Of a stretch of DNA of 5,667 nt, positions 1 to 4,439 are shown one piece after another. Source of the stretch: Candidatus Heimdallarchaeota archaeon (GTDB lineage Archaea; Asgardarchaeota; Heimdallarchaeia; JABLTI01). The first letter of the stretch is position 1. Each line of letters opens with the position of its first letter. The DNA lies in contig DAOUWQ010000119.1 of the NCBI GenBank assembly GCA_030667035.1, positions 1 through 5,667 of the forward strand. Direction: 5' to 3'. The notes under the pieces were generated by a model. That model was given only the letters and a program-made list of their open reading frames with translations, did not search any database and was not told where the DNA came from. Both the position numbers and the translations under genes were made by a program.

Positions 1-655
1 AGTAAAGGTCGCCCATTCTAATTCCTTCTGAATCAACATTCATTTCCTTAATTTTTGCATCTTTGACAACGAATTTTCTTTCTTTAGTTTTTGCAGAAAC
101 TACCCAAGCTTCAATAACAATCGTTGTCGTTTTCTTTGTTGGAGCGAATTCTTCCATTATCTCAGTATAAAAGAGTCCATCTTCTTGGATGCGTAATACT
201 TCTTCATAGAGAACATTTTGCTTCAAATCATAAATAGTAAATTCAATTTCATTATCAACGCAATCCTCAATCACATAACCACATACAAGCATACCTGTAC
301 CAACTACAGAAGCATCACTTGGACTGACTAAGCGAATGGGTATTTTTCTTTGACCACCCCAAAAACCACTTACTCCACCACCCATAATGGCAAATGCTCC
401 AAACAGCATTAAATAGAGGATAACCCATTCTGCAAAAGTAGATGGATTTTCAGTAGCTAAAGTGTTCGTTATTGCACCTAACGCAACAGCAATTCCGGAA
501 GAACCAACAAGGACTGCAAGAAAAATCAATAATAATCTGTTAAGAGGTAATGGTGGTTTTGTTTCTTTTTCCTCTTTGTGCAATTCAAGTTGTAACTCAT
601 CACTTTTCCCTTTATCAATATCTTCTAAAATATCTTCTTCATTTTTCTCTGACAT
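1..655 (-). CDS. Two-helix membrane protein with a C-terminal beta-rich domain, partial (runs off the left edge)
   Basis: I do not recognise this gene. The frame is open for 218 codons from an ATG at 655 to the edge, so the C-terminus is missing. Residues 1-38 are highly charged and acidic, rich in Glu, Asp and Lys, and end in a Pro-rich stretch (KPPLPL). Two hydrophobic segments follow, at about 41-62 (starting LLLIFLAVLVG) and 77-98 (ending in a Gly-rich MGGGVSGFWGG), joined by a short polar loop. From about residue 104 the protein is soluble, with alternating hydrophobic strands: a PIRLVSPSD opening, then VGTGMLVCGYVIED, IEFTIYDL, an EDGLFYTEI turn and TTTIVIEAWVV. This reads like an Ig-like or similar beta-sandwich fold, which is inference from the strand pattern. 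The start is supported by GGTG on the minus strand seven bases upstream. The downstream half and function are unknown. It may be a membrane-anchored sensor or surface protein. Confidence 0.75.
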   Translation of the reverse strand, partial: MSEKNEEDILEDIDKGKSDELQLELHKEEKETKPPLPLNRLLLIFLAVLVGSSGIAVALGAITNTLATENPSTFAEWVILYLMLFGAFAIMGGGVSGFWGGQRKIPIRLVSPSDASVVGTGMLVCGYVIEDCVDNEIEFTIYDLKQNVLYEEVLRIQEDGLFYTEIMEEFAPTKKTTTIVIEAWVVSAKTKERKFVVKDAKIKEMNVDSEGIRMGDLY

Positions 656-659
656 GTGA

Positions 660-666
660 GACCACC
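660..666 (-). promoter_or_regulatory. Ribosome binding site of the partial membrane protein
   Basis: The minus strand reads GGTGGTC here. The GGTG core (666-663) can pair with the CACC of the archaeal 16S 3' end and lies seven bases before the ATG at 655. It supports that start codon. The match is short, so confidence is moderate. Confidence 0.4.
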
Positions 667-692
667 AAATTGTATAAATTAATAGTAGAAAT

Positions 693-706
693 CGCTTTTA
701 TTTATC
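693..706 (-). promoter_or_regulatory. Possible TATA element for the partial membrane protein
   Basis: The minus strand reads GATAAATAAAAG in this stretch. Counting about 26 bases from its centre gives a transcription start near 674 and a leader of about 19 bases that would carry the GGTGG site. A second TATA-like stretch (AATTTATACA, 680-671) is closer to the ATG and would make the message nearly leaderless. The surroundings are very A+T-rich, so neither is certain. Confidence 0.3.
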
Positions 707-713
707 TTTACAA

Positions 714-754
714 TTAAATGAAAATAAAAATAATAAGCTTTTTAGCTGTAAAAG
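714..754 (-). terminator. Probable terminator after the TPR gene
   Basis: Downstream of the TPR stop codon on the minus strand there is a weak 5-bp stem (arms 754-750 and 742-738, 7-base loop). A T-rich run over about 737-714 follows, reading TTATTATTTTTATTTTC. Archaeal transcription often ends at such T-rich stretches without needing a strong hairpin. Assigned from base composition and position only. Confidence 0.4.
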
Positions 755-777
755 ATGGTAATATAATGTTAAAAAAT

Positions 778-1101
778 TCAGCTACTAGCAGTATTTTGTT
801 CTTGATTTATTAATCGATAAGCAATTCGTGATAAATCTATTGCAGTACTGAAATTTCCTAATTTGATGAAAACAACTGCAAGTTTATTCCATATACTTGC
901 ATTTTTAGGTTCAAAAGATAATGCTTTGAAAAAACAATTCAAAGCGCGTAAATAATTACCTGTATCAAAGTGTTCCTGCCCTAGTTGCTTAAGTAGATCT
1001 GAATTAGTATCATCTAAAATGAGATTTTGTTCTAAATCAATTATTTTTTGATTTTTGATAATTGTAAAATTGTGTTTAAGTTTATCGGTTTTAAGGGTCA
1101 T
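778..1101 (-). CDS. Small TPR-repeat protein
   Basis: A 107-residue protein consisting of a short charged N-terminal part and two TPR units. TPR 1 spans residues 34-67 and has the classic positions Leu40, Gly41, Ala53, Phe57, Ala60 and Pro65 (FFKALSFEPKN). TPR 2 spans about 68-101 with Trp71, Leu74, Ala75, Phe78, Ala87 and Ala94. TPR units form paired helices that bind other proteins, so an adaptor role is likely, but no partner can be named. There is no signal peptide or membrane segment, so it should be cytosolic. A TTG at 1116 in the same frame would add five residues. I prefer the ATG at 1101 because a TATATAT element at 1137-1131 places the transcription start near 1108, downstream of that TTG. 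It is divergent from ugd and shares its promoter region. Two repeats is few for a free-standing TPR protein. Confidence 0.8.
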   Translation of the reverse strand: MTLKTDKLKHNFTIIKNQKIIDLEQNLILDDTNSDLLKQLGQEHFDTGNYLRALNCFFKALSFEPKNASIWNKLAVVFIKLGNFSTAIDLSRIAYRLINQEQNTASS

Positions 1102-1130
1102 CGATATTAATTCCAACGTGTTCTTTAATA

Positions 1131-1137
1131 ATATATA
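1131..1137 (-). promoter_or_regulatory. TATA element of the TPR gene
   Basis: The minus strand reads TATATAT, centred about 33 bases before the ATG at 1101. This predicts a start near 1108 and a leader of only about seven bases. No ribosome binding site is seen, which fits an almost leaderless message. It abuts the left arm of the inverted repeat at 1138-1175. Confidence 0.45.
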
Positions 1138-1175
1138 CTGATTTTTCCTTTTAAAACCTATAAATTAAAAATCAG
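1138..1175. repeat. Perfect 9-bp inverted repeat in the divergent promoter region (candidate operator)
   Basis: The left arm CTGATTTTT (1138-1146) is exactly complementary to the right arm AAAAATCAG (1167-1175), with a 20-base centre. The left arm touches the TATA element of the TPR gene (1131-1137). The right arm starts one base past the TATA element of ugd (1159-1165). A regulator bound here could affect both divergent genes. The repeat is seen directly; the operator role is inference. Confidence 0.5.
1159..1165 (+). promoter_or_regulatory. TATA element of ugd-mch
   Basis: The sequence is TATAAAT, preceded by an A-rich AAAACC that could serve as the TFB recognition element. It predicts a start near 1188 and a leader of about 52 bases before the ATG at 1240. 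It lies within the centre of the 1138-1175 inverted repeat, so occupancy of that repeat would be expected to interfere with promoter use. Confidence 0.45.
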
Positions 1176-1239
1176 AAGAGCGTTTTAATAGATAAGAATA
1201 AAAAAATCGTTTGTAAGTGAAACCTACGAGAGTAATATT

Positions 1240-2649
1240 ATGCATAAAGAAATTAAACTAACTGTTAGTGGAACAGGATTTGTGGGATTAATAACAGCGG
1301 GAGTATTTGCTGATAGAGGATTTTCGACAATGGCATTAGATGTTGATGAAAAAAAAGTTGCTGCTGTAAATAAAGGAGAAACATTCTTCTTTGAGCCACA
1401 CCTTCCAGACTTAATCAAACGAGTAGTTTTGGAGAAAAAAACCTTAACAGCAAGTACAGAAAGAATAAAATCAATACAAGAAAGCAATGTAACACTAATT
1501 TGTGTAGGTACACCATCTAAAAGTGATGGAAGTTGTGATCTAAGCTATATTGAAAGTGCTGCAAAAGATATTGGTCAAGCATTAGCACAAAAGGATGGAT
1601 ATCATCTTGTTGTAGCAAAATCAACTATTGTTCCTGAAACAACGAGGACGTTAATTAAAACAATCATTGAAAAGGAATCCAACAAAAAAGCAGGCATTGA
1701 TTTTGGTTTATGTATGAGTCCTGAATTTCTAAGAGAAGGACAAAGTGTTCATGATACTATTTTTCCAGATAAAATTGTTATTGGGCAATTTGACGAAAAA
1801 TCAGGTAAAAAATTGGAAGCGATCTTTCAACATCTATATAGAGAAGAAAATGATGAATTTTCTGGAACATGGGAAACAATTTTTGGTAAGAAAGTTACTT
1901 GTCCAAAAATATTGCGACGCTCAATTGAAACTGCAGAATGCATCAAATATGCTAATAATTCATTTCTTGCAACAAAAATATCTTTCATAAATGAATTTGC
2001 AAATATCTGTGAACGAGTTCCGGGAGTAGATATTAAACATATTGCAGAGGCAATCGGTTTAGACTTCAGAATTAACCCAAAATTTTTGCAAGCAGGTGCT
2101 GGTTTTGGTTGGTCATGTTTTCCAAAAGATGTTAATGCAATGATTACTTTTGCGAAAGAGCATAACCATAACCCGAAACTATTGGAAAGCGTAATGGCTG
2201 TAAATGCCCAACAGGCAAAAAGAATGGTCCAACTAACAGAAGAAATAGTTGGCGATTTAAAAGAAAAACAAATTGCAATCTTGGGTTTATCGTTTAAGCC
2301 AGAAACAGATGATATGAGAAATGCTCCATCAATAATTATTATTGATGAACTCTTGTCAAAGGGGGCAAATGTGATAGCTTGGGACCCTCAAGCAATCGAA
2401 GAAGCTAAAAAAGAAAATGACCTGGGGAATAAGATAACTTTTGCTAATTCTCTCGAAGAAATTTTTGATAATACTGATGCATGCCTCTTAGTGACAGAGT
2501 GGAAGCAATTTAAGAAATTGGAAGCTAAAGATTTCAAGAAGATGAAAAAACCAGTTGTGATAGATGGGCGAAGGATTTATGATTATAAAAAATTCAGAAA
2601 AGAAGGAATCATCTACGCAGGAATAGGTTTAGGGGAAATAATAAATTAG
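1240..2649 (+). CDS. ugd: UDP-glucose 6-dehydrogenase
   Basis: A 469-residue member of the UDP-glucose/GDP-mannose dehydrogenase family, which oxidises UDP-glucose to UDP-glucuronate with two NAD+ in the cytosol, for surface polymers and N-glycans. Seen in order: the NAD-binding GTGFVGL (11-17) with Asp34 and Asp36 ending strand 2; CVGTP (88-92); the catalytic-domain SPEFLREG (160-167, with Glu162 and Glu166); IKYANNSFLATK (235-246, with Lys236 and Asn240); the nucleophile Cys293 in GAGFGWSCFPKD (286-297); and the C-terminal nucleotide-binding GLSFKPETDD (349-358), then TEW (419-421) and DGRRIYD (442-448). Two features are odd. The loop normally reads GFGGSC but has Trp291 in place of the second Gly. 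Residues about 203-228 are longer than in relatives and are rich in charged and aromatic residues. The TEW and DGRRIYD ending favours UDP-glucose over GDP-mannose, though substrate is not proven. No good ribosome binding site precedes the ATG. mch follows after 23 bases. Confidence 0.93.
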   Translation: MHKEIKLTVSGTGFVGLITAGVFADRGFSTMALDVDEKKVAAVNKGETFFFEPHLPDLIKRVVLEKKTLTASTERIKSIQESNVTLICVGTPSKSDGSCDLSYIESAAKDIGQALAQKDGYHLVVAKSTIVPETTRTLIKTIIEKESNKKAGIDFGLCMSPEFLREGQSVHDTIFPDKIVIGQFDEKSGKKLEAIFQHLYREENDEFSGTWETIFGKKVTCPKILRRSIETAECIKYANNSFLATKISFINEFANICERVPGVDIKHIAEAIGLDFRINPKFLQAGAGFGWSCFPKDVNAMITFAKEHNHNPKLLESVMAVNAQQAKRMVQLTEEIVGDLKEKQIAILGLSFKPETDDMRNAPSIIIIDELLSKGANVIAWDPQAIEEAKKENDLGNKITFANSLEEIFDNTDACLLVTEWKQFKKLEAKDFKKMKKPVVIDGRRIYDYKKFRKEGIIYAGIGLGEIIN

Positions 2650-2658
2650 CCACAAAAT

Positions 2659-2665
2659 AAGGTGA
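2659..2665 (+). promoter_or_regulatory. Strong ribosome binding site of mch
   Basis: AAGGTGA matches the archaeal 16S 3' end well. It lies seven bases before the second of two adjacent ATG codons (2673) and four before the first (2670). The spacing favours 2673. Its presence inside the short ugd-mch gap supports translation of mch from a shared message. Confidence 0.7.
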
Positions 2666-2672
2666 ATTAATG

Positions 2673-3623
2673 ATGAATCAAAATATTTCGTTAACAAAAG
2701 AATCCTTGAGATATCTAAAGGACTTGAAAGAAAATGCAGATAAATACCAAGTAAAAATTTCAACAATAGATGAAGCAACTATTATTGATTGTGGAATAAA
2801 TGTTGAAGGAAGTATTGCTGCAGGATTGCTCTTTACAAAAATAAGTTTGGGCGGAATAGCAAAAGTAAACATCGATTTTCCCGCAGAGAAAAGCATTCCA
2901 ATGATAGCTATGCGTGTGGAAACCTCACATCCTGTATTGGCTACTATAGGATGCCAAGCAGCAAGCTGGAATATCAACAAAGGTGATTTCTTTGGAATGG
3001 CTTGTGGTCCAGGACGTGCAGTTGCAAAAAAACCATCAAAAAGTTACAAATTAATTGATTACAAAGATGAAGCTACACAAGCGATTCTTTGCATTGAATC
3101 TGATAAATTGCCTACAAATGAGGTAATAGAGTATCTTGCAGATAAATGCAAAGTAGAAAAGAAAAATCTAACATTATTAATGATAAAAACGAGCTGCCTA
3201 GTCGAATATTTGCAAATGGCTGCTCGAGCAATTGAGTTAGGTGTATTCAAATTAGTAGAACAATTAGGGTATCCTCACGAACGAATTCTCCATGCAATAG
3301 GTACAGGTATTGTGCCTCCATTGTCAACTGATGATGATATCTCCAATGATAGAGTAAATAATGGATTAATCTATGGTACCCGATTATATCTGATAATTAA
3401 ATCAGATGTTGAAGATAATCTAGATGAATTAGTAAAGCAAATACCTTCTTCTTCATCACCTACTTATGGCAGAAAATTCTTAGAGCTTTTCAATGAAGCT
3501 GAAGGTGATTTTTCAAAATTAGATTTAAATCTCTTAGCACCATCTGAAATCATATTAAACGATGTTAGAACCGGAAAGTTATATCAAGCAGGCAAAATAG
3601 ATTTGAGTTTTATCGTAGATTGA
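2673..3623 (+). CDS. mch: Methenyltetrahydromethanopterin cyclohydrolase
   Basis: Mch interconverts methenyl- and N5-formyl-tetrahydromethanopterin in the cytosol, a step of methanogenesis, archaeal Wood-Ljungdahl carbon fixation or C1 oxidation. The 316 residues match the usual family length and align end to end. Family blocks seen: ATIIDCGINVEGSIAAGLLF (35-54), GDFFGMACGPGRAV (104-117), AARAIELGVFKL (183-194), IYGTRLYL (233-240) and the ending LAPSEIILNDVRTGKLYQAG (288-307). The ARxxE pair, here Arg185 and Glu188, corresponds to the catalytic Arg and Glu described for the Archaeoglobus enzyme. Several usually fixed spots differ. The family's (S/A)xVGSVQ reads CLVEYLQ, SGPARAL reads CGPGRAV, GRTND reads DRVNN, and GTAPI reads GTGIV. 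An ATG three bases earlier is possible; 2673 was chosen for its ribosome binding site spacing. The gene sits directly behind ugd, an unusual neighbour. No other C1 genes are in view. It is either a divergent true Mch or a paralogue with changed substrate. Confidence 0.92.
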   Translation: MNQNISLTKESLRYLKDLKENADKYQVKISTIDEATIIDCGINVEGSIAAGLLFTKISLGGIAKVNIDFPAEKSIPMIAMRVETSHPVLATIGCQAASWNINKGDFFGMACGPGRAVAKKPSKSYKLIDYKDEATQAILCIESDKLPTNEVIEYLADKCKVEKKNLTLLMIKTSCLVEYLQMAARAIELGVFKLVEQLGYPHERILHAIGTGIVPPLSTDDDISNDRVNNGLIYGTRLYLIIKSDVEDNLDELVKQIPSSSSPTYGRKFLELFNEAEGDFSKLDLNLLAPSEIILNDVRTGKLYQAGKIDLSFIVD

Positions 3624-3646
3624 GAGCGAATTTAATCAAACTTGAA

Positions 3647-3665
3647 TCTTTTTTCTTCTTTTTCT
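3647..3665 (+). terminator. T-rich terminator after mch
   Basis: About 24 bases after the mch stop there is a pyrimidine run (CTTTTTTCTTCTTTTTCTC) with no clear hairpin before it. This is the usual form of an archaeal termination signal. It lies in the gap between two convergent genes, where a stop signal is expected. Confidence 0.5.
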
Positions 3666-3683
3666 CAAAATAAACTGAGCAAC

Positions 3684-3700
3684 TAAAAATGAAAAAACAA
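3684..3700 (-). terminator. T-rich terminator after the PH-like membrane protein
   Basis: On the minus strand, about seven bases after the TAA at 3709-3707, the sequence reads GTTTTTTCATTTTTAG. It is the counterpart of the plus-strand T-rich run, so the convergent gap carries a signal for each direction. Confidence 0.4.
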
Positions 3701-3706
3701 TCGAAC

Positions 3707-4228
3707 TTATTCAACAAATTCTAGTTGTTCTTCTTCGGTTTCTTCTTCATCATCTTTTTTTGGTCGTGAGTCGATAACTTTGTTAACAATCTCAAGACCG
3801 TGAGTAAGTGAATAAGATGACATATCAAAGTGTTTTACACCACTATCAGTTAAGAATACTATCGATTTAATTCTCTTAAGAACAGAGTCCTGATCCTTCG
3901 TTTGAATGTCGTTTGCTCTACCAACTGATATAATATCTGACCAACTAATGCGTTCCCATAAGAAACGATCTCGATAGCGAATTTCTTCTGTATTTACATA
4001 AAGTTTTACTGTAGCAATACGAAGAATTCTCCAAGTAGTAATGAAAATCAAAACTCCGCCTGAGAAAATTATTACAAATTGAGCCACAGTGCTGTCATCT
4101 AAAAGAATTATTGCACCAGCAATAACAATGATCCCAATTATGCAACCAACTATAGCTCTAATGGAGCTAAGTATTCTTTCCTTAAAATACGGTGATAGTT
4201 CAACACTGAAGGGTTCATTATTTGCCAT
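3707..4228 (-). CDS. Two-helix membrane protein with a PH-like domain
   Basis: I do not recognise a named gene. The 173 residues comprise a short polar N-terminus (1-20), a helical hairpin of two membrane segments at about 24-43 and 48-67 joined by a short acidic turn (LDDS), a beta-rich domain at about 74-137, a helix at about 140-153, and an acidic tail (KKDDEEETEEEQLEFVE, 157-173). Strands such as KLYVNTEEIRYR, followed by ERISWSDIISVG and IVFLTDSGVKHFDM and then a closing helix, match the plan of small membrane-anchored PH-like (bPH) proteins. This is a fold guess from pattern, and the role is unknown. An in-frame ATG at 4255 would add nine residues. I chose 4228 because AGGAG lies nine bases before it, inside the longer frame. 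The hairpin places the PH-like domain and tail on the same side as the N-terminus, probably the cytosol. The gene is convergent with mch and divergent from the GH57 gene. Confidence 0.8.
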   Translation of the reverse strand: MANNEPFSVELSPYFKERILSSIRAIVGCIIGIIVIAGAIILLDDSTVAQFVIIFSGGVLIFITTWRILRIATVKLYVNTEEIRYRDRFLWERISWSDIISVGRANDIQTKDQDSVLKRIKSIVFLTDSGVKHFDMSSYSLTHGLEIVNKVIDSRPKKDDEEETEEEQLEFVE

Positions 4229-4237
4229 TTCTTTTTT

Positions 4238-4242
4238 CTCCT
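4238..4242 (-). promoter_or_regulatory. Ribosome binding site deciding the start of the PH-like membrane protein
   Basis: The minus strand reads AGGAG, nine bases before the ATG at 4228. No comparable site precedes the upstream in-frame ATG at 4255, where the sequence is plain A+T. This favours the shorter protein. Confidence 0.45.
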
Positions 4243-4282
4243 GTAAAGTAATCATTAAATTACTTGTATGAATTTATTATCC

Positions 4283-4314
4283 TACTATTGTTTAAAACTT
4301 TTGATTTAATAGTA
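4283..4314. repeat. 7-bp inverted repeat upstream of the PH-like membrane protein
   Basis: TACTATT (4283-4289) is complementary to AATAGTA (4308-4314) across an 18-base centre that contains a TATA-like TTTTAAAC on the minus strand. That element would start transcription near 4268. The arms are short and A+T-rich, so chance is a real possibility. Confidence 0.3.
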
Positions 4315-4342
4315 AATAAACACTAAAAAAACCTTTCCACAG

Positions 4343-4398
4343 CTGAAAGATACTAGGTAAATTAATAAAAAACATAACATCAAACTATCTTCAGAAGA
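4343..4398. repeat. Imperfect inverted repeat and palindrome upstream of the GH57 gene
   Basis: CTGAAAGATA (4343-4352) is complementary to TATCTTCAG (4386-4394) apart from one extra A, across 33 bases. The right arm overlaps an 11-base palindrome, TCTTCAGAAGA (4388-4398). The arms bracket a TATA-like TTAATAAAA (4362-4370) that would start transcription near 4392, inside the palindrome. The pattern is seen directly; a regulatory role is inference. Confidence 0.35.
4362..4370 (+). promoter_or_regulatory. Possible TATA element of the GH57 gene
   Basis: The sequence is TTAATAAAA in the divergent gap of about 210 bases. It predicts a start near 4392 and a leader of about 48 bases ahead of the ATG at 4440. 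An alternative TTTAACAAA lies near 4400. The gap otherwise holds no gene. Confidence 0.3.
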
Positions 4399-4428
4399 AT
4401 TTAACAAACAATTTCAGTATCACTTTAT

Positions 4429-4433
4429 GGTGA
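4429..4433 (+). promoter_or_regulatory. Ribosome binding site of the GH57 gene
   Basis: GGTGA lies six bases before the ATG at 4440 and is the same core as that of mch. The ATG at 4427, which overlaps this site, is in another frame and is not the start. Confidence 0.6.
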
Positions 4434-4439
4434 AAAAAG

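Noticed and set aside
462..659. Open frame on the plus strand opposite the N-terminal part of the left-edge membrane protein
   Set aside because: Low-complexity Ser/Phe-rich product that mirrors the Glu/Lys and hydrophobic codons of the minus-strand gene, which has a ribosome binding site and a coherent membrane topology.
656..777. Possible small RNA or short gene between the two minus-strand genes
   Set aside because: Only weak stems, T-rich runs and promoter-like sequence are present, with no open frame of note and no stable structure visible by eye.
1102..1116. Five-residue N-terminal extension of the TPR protein from a TTG codon
   Set aside because: The TATA element at 1137-1131 predicts transcription starting downstream of that TTG, and an ATG lies at 1101.
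1224..1487. Open frame on the minus strand across the ugd start
   Set aside because: It lies opposite the NAD-binding N-terminus of ugd, whose family motifs are unmistakable. The product has no recognisable domain.
1745..1990. Open frame on the plus strand inside ugd in another frame
   Set aside because: It is contained in conserved ugd sequence and its product has no family features.
1240..2649. GDP-mannose dehydrogenase (AlgD-like) identity for the dehydrogenase
   Set aside because: The central part (CVGTPSK, KKAGIDFG) does recall AlgD, but CFPKD, the TEW motif and DGRRIYD near the C-terminus match UDP-glucose dehydrogenases, and SPEFLREG is shared by archaeal Ugd.
2678..2980. Open frame on the minus strand inside mch
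   Set aside because: It lies opposite conserved Mch blocks. The same applies to the smaller minus-strand frame at 3059-3250.
4089..4271. Open frame on the plus strand opposite the PH-like protein's membrane hairpin
   Set aside because: A shadow of the hydrophobic codons of the minus-strand gene, with no ribosome binding site.
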